Shown here: positions 12,423 to 60,382 of the stretch, piece by piece | Position numbering within the stretch: position 1 is the stretch's first letter | Layout of the letters: the number at the start of each line of letters is the position of its first letter | Notes under the pieces: model-generated | What the model was told of the DNA's origin: nothing | Database searches by the model: none | The model's input: the letters and a program-made list of their open reading frames with translations, nothing else | Translations under genes and position numbers: made by a program | Origin: Microcebus murinus | Lineage: Eukaryota > Chordata > Mammalia > Primates > Cheirogaleidae | Assembly: GCF_040939455.1 (NCBI RefSeq) | Contig: NC_134107.1 | Coordinates: 16,245,537-16,309,536, forward strand | DNA: 64,000 nt | Reading direction: 5' to 3'

Positions 12423-12984
12423 GAGCAGCACAGAGGCTTTGCTGTGTATATTGTTTCAGAATCTCTGGCATTTCCAGTGGGAACAGAGTGGGGCCTCACC
12501 CTCTCCTCATGACTAAATCCAGAGAATGTGAGGTGACAGAATCCTGTGACTTTTTAACCTGAGCAGTATTCCACCCATTGTCCACAAATGTCTGGGTTAC
12601 AGTGTCTGTATTACTGCACTGCTGATTGCAGTAAATGTGAGGTAACCTGGTATAAACTGTGCCCAGCCCAATATTCAGGAACATTCAGTAGTGGGCACTT
12701 TAAACCAGGCTGAATTACTGCACATTCCCAGCTTCAAAGGTTCAGAAGTTCGGTGGGCCTAATCACTTTCCCAAATGGAATCCTAAGATCTTAGGTGCTC
12801 TCTTCGTTGCCAAGTATGGGCAACAAATACTGACTTTAACACTAAAGTCTGCTACTGACTATGAGGACATGTAATGGGGGCTGTTTTTCAGTGTTGGGGA
12901 TAAATACATGGATACATCTTCCAACCCTCCGTGACAAAGAAGTGCAGTGATAGAAGTTCATAATCAAACCTCTAAGGGCATAGA

Positions 12985-13187
12985 GGCTTTATAATAAGAT
13001 CTCTGTTCAAACTTAGTGTGTCACTTGCTAGCCATGTGACCTTTATCAAGTCTCTCTGAGCCTGTTTTTTCATCTGCCAAATGGGAATAACACCACTGCC
13101 CTCCCCAGGTTGCTGTAAAAGTTATACATAATACACATAAAGCCCAATATAGTAGATATTCAATAAATGTTAATTATTATTTTTATT
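12985..13187 (+). repeat. MIR SINE fossil in the CNTF 3' UTR
   Basis: A well-preserved plus-oriented MIR: CTAGCCATGTGACC, TCATCTGCCAAATGGGAATA, then GATATTCAATAAATGTTAATTATT. It is antisense to CNTF. Confidence 0.75.
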
Positions 13188-13370
13188 GTTGAAGAGTTTA
13201 AATTGGCCAAAGTCCATCAGTTTAATTCAATGGCTCAGCCTTCTCAGGCAAGTTATCCAGAACGATTCAGGCTGTTAAATGTCTATAATGGTTCCTTAGT
13301 GGGTTAGAAAAATTAAAGCACTGAAGTAGAGGGATGTTGTTCTCACTCCCACATGCCCCTAATACACACA

Positions 13371-13404
13371 ACACACACACACACACGCACGCGTGTGCAT
13401 GCAC
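13371..13404. repeat. alternating purine-pyrimidine tract (AC)n/(GC,GT)n
   Basis: Thirty-four bp of perfect alternation: an AC run leading into ACGCACGCGTGTGCATGCAC. It lies about 160 bp past the CNTF stop codon, inside the probable 3' UTR. Confidence 0.85.
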
Positions 13405-13560
13405 CCACCCCAAACTAGATGTGTATGCCCATTTGTCCATGTCTCCAACCCTACTTGATGAAAATGCCTATGGTCTTAAAGGTTTTCAGAAATTTAAGAT
13501 AAGTCTATAGATGTACATTCCATCTGAAAAGAAAGCAAGGAAGGGAAAAGGGGCTAAATG

Positions 13561-14046
13561 CTACATTTTCTTTTCATTAGCAATATAATGGCTCCCATGT
13601 GCTGGGATCCCAGTCTGATGTGAAGAAATAACACGAAGGTCATGGATAGACCTCACTGTCCACTGTGAAAGCTCCTGCAGCACCTTTAGGCCCCACAGCT
13701 TCTTCTCAAAGAGACCACCATCTCCAACAACAGGCATCCCATCAGCCTCGCTGGGGGGGATCTTGTGTTCCAGGAGTATCATTAACTCCTCTAGCTGGTA
13801 AGCAAAGGCAGCAACTTGGAGTAGAAGGGTGTGTATAGCTTGATGGAAGTCACCTTCGGTTGGGGTGAAATGTACCTGTTGGTCTTCTAAAAGCCTGGCC
13901 AACATAACGTGGAATGTACGATAAGCTTGGAGATTCTCTTGGAGTCGCTCTGCCTCAGTCAGCTCACTCCATTTATCAGTACTTGCCATTGGCACACCAT
14001 CCACAGAGTCCAGGTTGATGTTCTTGTTCAGGCCCTGATACTTCAC
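13561..14046 (-). CDS. CNTF: CNTF coding exon 2
   Basis: Encodes residues 39-199, ending NEKKM and TAG (13561-13563). It carries helices B, C and D. The acceptor CCTCGGCCAG lies just upstream (14047-14056), with G at position -6. Confidence 0.96.
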   Translation of the reverse strand: MKYQGLNKNINLDSVDGVPMASTDKWSELTEAERLQENLQAYRTFHVMLARLLEDQQVHFTPTEGDFHQAIHTLLLQVAAFAYQLEELMILLEHKIPPSEADGMPVVGDGGLFEKKLWGLKVLQELSQWTVRSIHDLRVISSHQTGIPAHGSHYIANEKKM

Positions 14047-15360
14047 CTGGCCGAGGATACAGGAAAACAGCACATCTTCTGTAATCACCCCAATGTCCTT
14101 ACTTAATTCATCCCGAAATCTCAAATAAAATCTCATTCACCTCCCTGATCAAGGATCCAAGTTGTAAAGAAAATGTCTACCATAGGAACTTTTAATTTGG
14201 GATCCATGACTAGACTTCAGGAAGACTCAGTAGTCTCTGAAATTGAGTGTCTGTGTATCTTTCCTGGGAGAACGTTTAAGTTCTAAAGGCTGAAGATCAC
14301 TCATTTAGAAAAATTTTTCCTTCCCTCTTCAAACTCTCTCCTGGAAACTAGAATACTTTAATCATACTGGAGTCTAAGTATTTTAAACATACTTGAAGAC
14401 ATCAGCCACACCTAGGAACCTCTGGAATGTAGCTATTGCAGAATTTCTCTAACCTCCCTCATCCCATTGCCCACGCTGTGGTGAAGTCAATCATTTAGAA
14501 AATGCAGTAGAAATTAGTAAAAAGGTAATCAGTGTCTAATTTCTGACTAGAGAGGCTATACAAAGATAAAACAATTCTCAGAAAATCTAAATTCAAAACT
14601 GCCCACAGGGGCCTGGAGCATTTCCACAGCAGGCCTTGTGTAGAGACTGATGAAAATCCTCTGCTGTAAGAAAACCAATCTGGAACTTCATGGTTAGCTC
14701 CTTGAGAATCTGATACTTCCACAAGTCCTAGTGTGATCTATTTAGATAGAAGTACATTTTTGATGTGTAACACTAAAAAGTGGGTGGCTAATACTGTATA
14801 GAAGAAATTGCTAGGATTTACAAATTTCTCCCAAGTTCGTATTGCTCTTCCTCCCAATCCTATAAACCTTTTGTTTACATAGCTCAAAAATATGGAACAA
14901 TGTCTATGAAGAACCCTAATTTAGAGGGCCCATGGTTAACTTATTCTGGCAGAATATAGGCAATCAAATTAGGAATAGCCTCCAAGACATATAGTCCAAT
15001 CCTACCTAGAACCTCATATATACTTTCTCATTCAAGGAATAACATGTCTAAAAAGCCAAGAGGTAGAAAATAAGGTCACATGAATTTCCTCAAGGGAAGG
15101 GGCCATGTCAAATAATAGGTGCCCAATATATGAATGACTATATGATTTGGGCTGTCATAATTGATAACGGGACTGGAGCATGATGGTAAGGGGCTAGATC
15201 AGAAGAGGTAAAAAGAAAATAGACAACAGCAAAATACATAACTTACATAAGATTCCATAAGAGCAGTCAGGTCTGAACGAATCTTCCTGGCTAGCCAGAT
15301 AGAACGGCTACAGAGGTCTCGGCGATGAGGGGTCAGCGGTGAATGCTCTGCGAAAGCCAT
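13561..15360 (-). CDS. CNTF: ciliary neurotrophic factor, two-exon gene
   Basis: A four-helix IL-6-family cytokine that supports motor, sensory and ciliary neurons through CNTFR-alpha, LIFR-beta and gp130. CDS join, minus strand: 15360-15247 (114 nt) and 14046-13561 (486 nt including TAG), giving 199 residues against 200 in human. The intron is 1.2 kb with donor GTAAGT and acceptor CGGCCAG; both exons meet in phase 0 at Y38/V39. As in other CNTFs there is no signal peptide. The single conserved cysteine is C17. The receptor-contact region LFEKKLWGLKVL begins at L150; F151 and K154 correspond to human F152 and K155. A one-residue deletion lies in the loop near residue 144, and residue 63 is Lys. 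The ATG is chosen because it matches the universal MAF start and follows no upstream in-frame extension. The frame is fully open, so the gene looks functional. It follows ZFP91 on the same strand. Confidence 0.97.
14047..15246 (-). other. CNTF: CNTF intron
   Basis: A 1.2-kb GT-AG intron. I see no repeat of note and no second gene inside it. Confidence 0.9.
15247..15360 (-). CDS. CNTF: CNTF coding exon 1
   Basis: Encodes residues 1-38, MAFAEHSPLTPHRRDLC onward to LMESY, then donor GTAAGT at 15246-15241. It differs from human at a few positions (for example Ala4 and Met35) and contains no stops. Confidence 0.95.
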
Positions 15361-15512
15361 CCCCTACCTCAACTGTCCCAGGAAACAAGTGAGCTGGGTT
15401 TGCTTCTGTCTACACTGGTCCAAATAAGAAATGTGACTCTCACAGACTAAACCCACTGGGCATTCTCTACTAATGGGATTGTACACCCCACCCCCACCCC
15501 CTGCCTGACTCA
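15361..15512 (-). promoter_or_regulatory. CNTF: CNTF proximal upstream region with an AP-1 site
   Basis: The 150 bp upstream of the CNTF ATG has no TATA box at a standard place. It contains a consensus AP-1 element TGACTCA (15506-15512, palindromic in function) beside a C-rich CACCCC tract. CNTF is made mainly by glia, where AP-1 factors respond to injury. The functional link is inference. Confidence 0.35.
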
Positions 15513-15839
15513 GAGGTGGCAGCAAATTCCTGGCTGTGGATTTTTTGTGCCTGTGGAATCAAAGGGCCCTTTTTAATCAACTTTTTTTCCTGCAGCGTCT
15601 GCCTCCATCTCTCTCCTCCACTCAGTACTTAGCACACTTGTTTTTATGTCATTGTTTTGCTTTTGCACTTAGCAACAAGGTCACTATCATACTAATCCTC
15701 ATGACACCTCTGCCTAATGTAATCTATTTCATAAACACATATGATCAGTTCATTTTATTATCACCCTCCCTTAATGCTCCCCATGTCCTTTTTGTCTTTT
15801 TTGGTCTGAAAAAGTATTCAATATTTTTATTATTACTAT

Positions 15840-16050
15840 AGTTGCCATTTATTAAGCATCTACGAGTCAAACACTGTGCTAAAAGCTTTAAAGCAACTAT
15901 TTGATCCTGAGAATAATTCTGAGGTGAATATTATTTCTACCATATGAGAAACTAAAGCCTTAAGAAGTAAAATAATTGTACACAAAATCCAATAACTAGG
16001 CTCAAATTTAAATAGGTCTTGATTCCACAGTTGTTTCTCCCACTGACTTT
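15840..16050 (-). repeat. MIR SINE fossil
   Basis: Minus-oriented MIR order: CCATTTATTAAGCATCTAC, ACTGTGCTAAAAGCTTT, then ATATGAGAAACTAAAGCC and a degraded 'aggctcaaatttaaatagg' core. It lies between CNTF and the ZFP91 3' end. Confidence 0.65.
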
Positions 16051-16952
16051 CTAATTTCATCCTTTCTTTAGGTAGTTCATATATTGTTTAAGAAACAAAA
16101 GGTTGTATGGAGGAGGCCCTTTAAAAATATAGCATTTTTTAAATTCCTATCCTTTTAATAAATATTTTTGAAAGCATTTAATTTATATTTGATTAAAACC
16201 AACCAAGTGAGCATCTCTAATCTCAATCATGGTGCCTTCTTGGTAGCTACAGGATGAAGGTACTGTTTAGGCCTGTTCTTTTCCAAGGACAGGAAACACC
16301 CAACCCTAACTTGGTAACATTTCTAAGACAATTTCACTCAAGTGACAACATGCTTTTCTTTTCCTTCCCTATCCCAGTCATACCACATGCTTCTTAACAA
16401 AATAAGAAAATGAGCAAGACTTTGAAATGAGGGCATAAGAGTTAAAAGGTGTTTGTACAGTTGACAGCCTATTGCATTTGACTCAAAGGATGATGCTAAT
16501 TGGATAAGGGCTGCAAGTTTCATCCTGATCGAATCAATGAGCTTTAACTATTTTGTATCATAGATGTTGCCAGTAAGTTGAAACCTGTCACCTCAGGAGC
16601 AAATTTACATAGGTAAACAATGAATGAAGGATGTAAGGGAGAGGCCTGGGCAACTGTCACAGTAGGAATTTTAAGAAGTCAGGAGGATTATAGTTTTGTA
16701 CTTTGTTAAAGGTCAGTACTTGAAATGCACAACTGAATTTTGTGAAAAAAACCTGATATTAAATGCTATCAAGATTTTGCTATTACCAGAGTGAAATTAA
16801 CATTTGCAGAATCCTTAATCTTCCATCTACTGCATTAATATGGTCACTTTTCCTAGTAGAAGGCCATCAAATATCAAAGAGATTTCCAAATTTTCTGAAT
16901 GATCACAGAATATGGCATTTCAGCATCAGAGATCAAGAATTAAACTGATTCA

Positions 16953-17277
<325 letters not shown>

Positions 17278-17449
17278 GAATTAAACTGATTCAAAAGTTA
17301 ACTGCATAATTCTCAATGAGTGAACGCCACATAAAAATTTGATTTGAGGGCACTTGGTTTTTCGTTTATCAACACTAAACTGCTGAACCCCTCGGCTAAC
17401 TGTAACTCAGTACAACCAAGGAAGACAAGTTGCTTCCATGAGGACAACT

Positions 17450-17541
17450 TTTATTTTTCTTCTTTACATTATTTATTTTGAATATGTCTTACCTAGATTA
17501 AGAGAAAACAAGAATTTGAAAAGCAAAGTATCCCTTTTATT
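17450..17541 (-). terminator. ZFP91: cluster of candidate ZFP91 polyadenylation signals
   Basis: Three AATAAA hexamers on the ZFP91 strand lie within 92 bp (17536-17541, 17472-17477, 17450-17455). This is about 3.3 kb past the stop codon and upstream of the Alu. Other AATAAA motifs occur earlier, so the real end needs transcript data. Confidence 0.4.
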
Positions 17542-20500
17542 ATAATTTCTTTTTACATAACCTCTTCAACCTAGATTCAGGTAACTACCTGTCTCTCCCA
17601 CCAAAGGAGAAGGGTCCTGCACATTACAACAGGCAAAAAGGCTTCTAGGAAATAAAATATTTTAAATTGATTCATTACATTTTTTCAATTTTCTTGAGTA
17701 CATTGGAAAGTGAGAAAAAGACAGAGAAGGAGGAAGAAATGGTATTTCAAACAACCAGACTGTAATAATCTTAGTAGTATATTCGTTGTATTTTTTCTCC
17801 AAACAGGTACAAAGGAGGATCAAGTGCTCTACGTGGATGCTTTTCTATACCATAATAATTTTTTTTGTTCCCAGGACTCCCACGGCCAGTGTTTGCCTAA
17901 ACTCTCTGAAGTATTTTAAGGAGTCTCAACTATGCTAAATAACCAGGGCAACCACAAACAAGAGGGAAGCACATCTCCCAGAAATATTGAGTTGTATCTT
18001 AATTACATTTTCAGAATTTAGAATTGTCAATTCAAAACGAAGAATATTCAATGCAAGAAGTTATTAAAAAGGTAACAGAATTTGACCAAGAGTACAAAAT
18101 GTAGAATTTTAAGATTCAAAAGCTCCCTGGAAAAACAATGAAATAAACAGCATGTGGAACAGAATGGAAAACAGGAAGAGGGCTTAGATATTAACAGTTT
18201 ATTTATACCTACTGTTTACTATGCTAGCACCCCTTTCTCAAAAAAAAAAAAAAAAAGGCTATGAAAAATACTTCAAAATTTATTGCAAACTGCCACAATA
18301 ATTTATTATAGGTAAATGGTAACTATGAAGACAATAAGAAAAAAAGAAACAGAAGCAGATAGTTTTTAATTAGTAGAACTAACTAGTTGCTTTTTGTGAA
18401 ATGAGAGAATAGTATAGGAAAAGATAACATTTTTCCCCATCTCAGAGAGAGATTTTTTAAAATGCAGTTTGCTTTTGTTTGTGTGGGTGTCTAAAATATC
18501 TGATGACTTACCGTGCAAATGACATTTATGGAGGCAAAAAAAGTGTGACAAAGACAAGAGCTAAGTGTGAGAAAGAGATGCTAGCTAGTGAAACAGTATA
18601 AAATGGACTTATTCAAGAGTAGAACAACTTTTTAATAGGCCCATCCAATCGATCCTGTAGTATTTTCAAATACACTCAAAATACCAAAGTCAATTCCGAA
18701 CCCTTATTATGGGTAGGAAAGCATATTCTACCACCCTTCTATCCTTATTCCATTTTCTACCCCCACATCGGAGGAATGACAAATCTGCAACAATCTGAAA
18801 AGAAACAATAGTGCATTTAAGACTGTTTCCCGTAGGTGTCTCACTCCCTATTTCTGGCATCCCAACCACTGACATGAGTGGGTGTAAAGTACGCCTCTTT
18901 CAGAAATGACATTTTCTTATCCCCCTTTTTGGGAGAAAAAATAAATAAAAAATAAAATCGATAAACTCTGTAGTTTTAGTGTTTGTGAAAAACAAGTTTT
19001 CACTTATTTTTTTTTTCAGCTAAACTTCATTCTTTCCAATAGCAGTCATACAGTCCTGACACAAAGCAATGAATAGGGTAAACCTTCAATTCCAGCTTCT
19101 AAGGTACACAGAAGGATAAGAATTGCCCTTTTAATTCTCTAAAAATGAGCCAAAATAGGTTTTTAGTCTTCTGGGAGTTATGAACTACCTGTCTCTCCCA
19201 TGGACAATAATAAGCAATCTATACCCCATGAAAAATCTGTATCCCAAGGAAAGTGGTAATTCCCAGTATTTCAGGTGAAAGCCAAAGCCATTATTATACA
19301 AATTATTAATTTGTCTATTGAAGCCTTTCTTCTCTGAAGTGTTAACTAAAAGGGAAACAAAACAGACCAGTTTTCTTTGACTTAAAACTTTAGGACTTAT
19401 AGATTTTGTTCCTTCACTAAGCAGCAGTGTCCTTCACTAATAGGGAGCTGGAATGAACCAATGATAAAGCAAAGCAAGAAACAAAAACAAGGCAAGGGGT
19501 TAGAGTTGGGCCAACAGGGAGGTATATGGAAGGAAATAATGGGAACAAGAAAAGAGACAAATTCACAAGAGAAAATCCTTTATCTGTAATTTAGATACGT
19601 AACAACCCTCCTCATCCCCTCAAAATTCCTAAATCTCAATGCTCTAAAAATCTTAAAGAGCATACTAGTTACCACAAACCTAACATCCTTCCCTAAAAAG
19701 ACTTCCAAAAAAAGCACTAGGCTATTGTAGTGATTTTGTTAGTGCTGAGGACCAGCTTTCTTTAAAGGCCACTGGAGAGCTATGATTTCAGAGGCTGGCT
19801 GTGCTTCTTCAACTCTATGTCTTGTCTTCAAAGTACCTATTGTGGAAAGGATCCCATGCCAGAATAATCTAATCTCTCTCAGCCCAGCCCCACAAAATAT
19901 AGCAATAAAGACCAAACAAAAGAAAAAGAAAAAAAAATCAGACTTTCTGTTAATAAATAAGGAATCTCAGGTTCCACAACACAAAGACACACATGTTCAA
20001 AGTGCAAATTTCTGCCATTAGCCTGGGACTTTTCTCACCATCTCATTGATAAAGAGCCCTGTCTTACAGTCAAAGAGACTGTGTAGAGGGCAGCCCCCTC
20101 CCTCTTGGGAGCCTGCTTCCAAGCAAGTGAGCACCATTGAGAGCCATATGGAGGGTTGGGAGGGGGACTGAGATGCTGGGATCAAAGAGGAGGGAGGTGG
20201 TCCCCATGTATCCTTCCTTTCCGAAACCCAGTGGGGAATGGAGGAAGATGGGGTGAGAGATGTGTGCTGTTTTAACAGCTCACCCTGCTAAGGGGCCCTA
20301 AAGTGCCAAGTCAAGCTGCCAGCCTCCAGAGATTAGAATTATACGATATTTGAGGATAAGTGTGCCGCAGTGGGTAGAAGCCAGAACCATAGGGCAGCAG
20401 TAGAGAAAGAGAAGGGATTTAGAAGACAGTAATATACTATTGAGAGTTAAAAGCTGATCCAGAGCACATCAGAGTTATAGGTTGGAAAGGGGGATCTGCC

Positions 20501-20815
20501 AATGAGCAGGAAGTCTGCTGCTGGCTGGAAGTGAGTATGACGATAACTCTCACTTTAAGAGCTTCTGCTTCTTTTTTGTCTACCTTTCTGGTAAAGACAA
20601 TATCAATTTTATAAGGGGGACAACAGAGGGAGAAAAGGGGATGAGGATGGGGATGGGGGTGTGTGTGTATATATGTGTGCTGTGATCCACAATGGAAAGA
20701 GCAGGCCCTTCAGTTATTTTACTAGATTTTAAATGCTTAAATTTTTTTTTTTTGTCCTTTTTAACTTTTAAATACAAAGTCTGAGCTGTCCCAGTGCCCC
20801 AAGTCTTCCCTTCCA
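17450..20815 (-). other. ZFP91: probable ZFP91 3' UTR
   Basis: A 3.4-kb stretch with no repeat insertion, directly downstream of the ZFP91 stop codon. Absence of Alu or L1 here, unlike the introns, is compatible with UTR constraint. It holds a GT/AT repeat near 20657-20680, a T-run near 20740-20753, and purine-rich GA tracts near 20100-20260. The extent is inferred. Confidence 0.5.
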
Positions 20816-57090
<36,275 letters not shown>

Positions 57091-57889
57091 CGGGGCTTGT
57101 CCGTCCCCCACCCCCTCGTCCCAGACGACGGAGGCGGAGGTAGCGGCGGCCACGGCGCTACTCCCCCCGCCCCCCTCGCCTCCGGAGCGTCCGGCTCACT
57201 CTCACCCTGCGCTCCTCTTTCCCCCCTCCCCTCCTCCCGGCTCCGAGGGCGCCCCCCCCGCCCCCTGCCACTCAAGGTTCGCTACTGCTGGCGGCGCGCG
57301 CGCGCCCGCCCGCCACAGACGCTCAGCGGTCCAATTGGAGAGGTGGAAAGGCTTCCTTGCCCCGCCCCTCGAGGTCTCACACGCAGCGACGTACCCAGTT
57401 CCCTCCTCCGCCCCTTGCTTCTACCAATCAGGAAACGGCTCCAAGGGAGCGCGCGAGGTTTTCTTCCCCGCGCACCCGTTCTCACCGTTAAACGGCTGCG
57501 TCTCGCGACAATCCCAAAGTGACCTTTTTCCCCCCCTCTGGAGTTTACTGCGCGTTAGGGGCAGTGGGAGGGGCAGGTATCGCAAGGGAGGTGGGTGGGA
57601 AGAAAACGCACCTCTTTCCCCGCCTCACGCGCATCCTTGATTGGCTGCGCGCGCACCTGCCTCCCTAAGGCGCCGCGAATGCCACAAGGGCGCTTTCTAT
57701 CGTTCTTCCTTAGGCCGCAAAAGTAGTCTGGGCGTTCTTCCGCTTCCACCCCGACCTCACTTTCCTGTCTCTGGCCTTCCTGTCCCTAGCGCCGCCAGGT
57801 CGTGCGGGGAGAAGTGGGGAATATTTTTGCGCTGTCGCTTCTCCTTTAAGAAAAAAAGCCCCGTCGGCTGCCGGATGAAAGTCTCTGAA

Positions 57890-57900
57890 AAAATGGCGGC
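57890..57900 (+). promoter_or_regulatory. YY1 element
   Basis: AAAATGGCGGC, the full YY1 consensus, about 800 bp upstream of the ZFP91 start codon and reading away from it. In many promoters such a site lies just downstream of the start of transcription in the direction of the motif. Confidence 0.6.
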
Positions 57901-57975
57901 GATAGAATGGAGGCGGGGGTCGTGGGCAACGAAGACCCGCCTCCCGGCGCCTGCGCGCGGTTAACTAAGTCAAGG

Positions 57976-57995
57976 GCATCCTGGGAGATGAAGTC
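57976..57995. promoter_or_regulatory. ZNF143-like element 1
   Basis: GCATCCTGGGAGATGAAGTC resembles the inverse of the ACTACAATTCCCAGAATGC motif bound by ZNF143, typical of CpG-island promoters. Confidence 0.5.
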
Positions 57996-58043
57996 CTATT
58001 TGTCGTACGCTTTAGGGAAAAAGACAGGAAGCCGGAGGCGGAG

Positions 58044-58065
58044 AGGATGCTGGGAGATTTTGACT
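58044..58065. promoter_or_regulatory. ZNF143-like element 2
   Basis: GGATGCTGGGAGATTTTGAC, a second, weaker copy of the same motif in the same orientation, 69 bp from the first. Confidence 0.4.
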
Positions 58066-58339
58066 GATTCATGACGGGAAAAGTAGTTTACTCTCCGCAG
58101 TTCCAGTTTATTTTTTTAGGGAGGCAGTGTTTCCGGGTTAGGCCGCGACGGCTGCCTTACATCCGGGCTCAAATGTTGAGCCAATTGCTGGTCGGGACAG
58201 CGTGGGAGGGTTTTTCCTGTTTTTTTTTTTTTTCTTTATAACTTGACGGCGTAGTTTTTACGGTGTGGCCACTTAATAGCCCTTTCTTGCCTTGGTTAGG
58301 TCAGGTGACACCTCTGGGACTGGCTGTCGTTCCTGTCTA

Positions 58340-58490
58340 CGGTGGGATTCGTCTCGTCACCCAGTGTCTGACCTGCTCACCTATGAGCCCTTGGAGCTCA
58401 GGGACTGAATCTGATTCCGTCGGGTCTTTGGGGTCCTAGCACAATGCCCACTACTAAGTTGGCTCTTAATAAAATTTGCGAAACGAATTG
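58340..58490 (+). repeat. L2 LINE 3'-end fossil
   Basis: GAGCTCAGGGACTGAATCTG, GGTCCTAGCACAATGCCCAC and CTCTTAATAAAATTTGCG keep the L2 3'-end order. Confidence 0.55.
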
Positions 58491-59329
58491 TAAAATTGCT
58501 TTCTTAGTAGACGTTGTTGGGGCATCAAGGAGCTGGCATCTGCTGCTTTACGTGGCTGTGGTCCCCGACCTGGAGGGAGGAGTGAAGGGTTGTTAGCCTG
58601 ACTCTGGTAACTTACACAGAGAAGCTGAAGGTCTCTGTCTAGCTCCCCGCCCGGAAGCCACCTGCTTTTGCGGTTTGTAAATGTTTCTGCTACACAGGAA
58701 GCACAGTCGGGATAGCAGCTTTATCAGAAATTACTTTTTTGCCCACAAGCATGTGTAGGTAAGTTGTCTTCCTGGTGCATGAAAGGGAGTTTCCATTTGC
58801 TCATCTCCAAGTTACACTCGGTGATGCGGTGGTCCTCTCCCATTCCTTCCTTTCATCCATTATAATAAAGGAGCGGTCTAGAAGAGCAGTCCTTTAACCC
58901 TGAAAAATAAAGCATCTGGGGTTAAAAGCTCCAGAAGAAAGAAGATGGAAATAAGACCTGGGTATCCAATTCTAAATTTCACATTAATCATTTAAACTGT
59001 AGACCCGTGCATTTTTCCTTCCAGTATTTTGACTCAGTTAACACTTTAAAATTAAGTAGAGGTTTTATATTCTCTACTGACTATTTTGCACTTTCACAGG
59101 GCTTATGTCATTTTCAGTTGTAATAATTGTGGCATAGCGTCAATGGGAATTTTTTCAAACTGCATTGAGCAGACTTTTGGAACAGCACTGACATCCAATG
59201 GCTGCTCAAAGTAATACAGAGGGGGAAATCCATTCCCCCCCCCAAAAAAAGAAGTCTTAGAAACACAATGGAATGGAGAATTGGAGAATGAATGATTCTT
59301 TTGAAAAAAAGACCACTGTGTTGTAGAAA
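58491..59329. other. spacer between the CpG island and LPXN, nothing recognised
   Basis: No repeat or coding segment recognised. Short C-run and A-run near 59234-59250. Confidence 0.4.
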
Positions 59330-59525
59330 AAAGATCACAGACTTTGGAGTTAAATCTGGATTGCATAATAGTAAGTAGCAAAGCTACTGATTAATTATTA
59401 TCTTGGCAAGTTACTATTCCTTGAACCTATTTCACCACTGGTAAAAATAGAGATAAAATCAATTTCCCAGGGTCATAATTATAGTTCTTTATATAGTGCC
59501 TTCTCACAGTAGGCCTTTTGTAAAT
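59330..59525 (+). repeat. MIR SINE fossil
   Basis: Plus-oriented MIR: GACTTTGGAGTTAAATCTGG, TTGGCAAGTTACTATTCCTT, GTAAAAATAGAGATAAAATC. Confidence 0.65.
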
Positions 59526-60189
59526 GTTTTATTCAAGGTGAACAAAATCACAGTGCTAAAAAAGGTGAAAAGCTAACCCCCAGTGTCACTTTTAAGAGAA
59601 ACTGCTATAAGGCAATGTAATTAGCTGGGGAGTATACTTAATTAAGATGTCCTCAGTTAAGCAACTGGTATCTTAAACCTTCCAGCTTCATTCTTCATGA
59701 TCCCTATATATGTTTACATTTTGGACCACTGAATAAGCTAGGCCCTGAGAATGGAAACATGAATTACTTCTGCCCTACTTTTAAAGGAATTACAATCTAT
59801 GCAGGAAATTACCTGCAGGAAAGCAGGTACGTATAAATTCTGAATAATTAAGTACATAAAGAGAGCAAAATGAACTGGATGCAGGTTAACTCTGATGAAA
59901 ATTTTAAGGAGACTATGCCTCTCTGGTCCCCCAGCTTCACAGAAAAAAAGAAAAAAAAAACTGGATAGTCAGTTACAGTGGGATACCTATACTTGGGAAA
60001 AACACAAGTGTAAATCTGCCATTCCCATGAATTCAATATAAATCTTGGCACATAAGTAGGTGCTCAAATTTTGTAAAATTAATTTTGATTCTTTATCACC
60101 CTGGTCAATACACTACCAGAACTCAAATCTTACTACTTGCCTTTCTATGTCAATCCCATTTTTAAAACTGACCTACCAAAAAACAGAAA

Positions 60190-60369
60190 AAGAAGAAGAA
60201 ATTCACCAAATCAAAAGAGAGGAAGTGCTAAGCAAATACAGGAACCAAAAAAGGGTTATAGAGGCTGCTTTACACTGTCTCATTCAGTTCCTTTGTGGTC
60301 CTCCTCTTCAGCACATGCCAAAGGAGTTCCTCACAACCTGTGAGACAAGGGCATCTTGGATGTGGGACA
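60190..60369 (+). promoter_or_regulatory. LPXN: putative LPXN leukocyte promoter / 5' UTR
   Basis: TATA-less sequence upstream of the LPXN ATG. It contains AAAAGAGAGGAAGTG (60213-60227), close to the PU.1 consensus, 143 bp before the ATG. LPXN is expressed mainly in haematopoietic cells, and PU.1 sites commonly act as start-site selectors in TATA-less myeloid promoters. Site and gene are seen; activity is inferred. Confidence 0.45.
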
Positions 60370-60382
60370 ATGGAAGAGTTGG
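60370..60382 (+). CDS. LPXN: leupaxin first coding exon (partial gene)
   Basis: ATG GAA GAG TTG G followed by the strong donor GTGAGT (60383-60388). It encodes MEEL plus one base of the next codon. Leupaxin, a paxillin-family LIM adaptor of leukocytes and osteoclasts, starts MEELDALLEELE, an LD motif, so the split codon would be Asp. Start context is strong (A at -3, G at +4). Position and strand fit the head-to-head LPXN-ZFP91 order in mammals. Only 13 coding bases are present and exon 2 is not found in the remaining 3.6 kb, so the call rests on this short match plus synteny. Confidence 0.65.

Noticed and set aside
57091..57153. Possible 21-residue N-terminal extension of ZFP91
   Set aside because: The frame is open, but the reported start at 57153 is GTG, not ATG. 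Homology places the start at 57090.
57893..57964. Short plus-strand ORF starting MAAIEWRRG
   Set aside because: The ATG is part of a YY1 motif (AAAATGGCGGC) and the frame is 23 codons. An alternative LPXN first exon is possible but not supported without transcripts.
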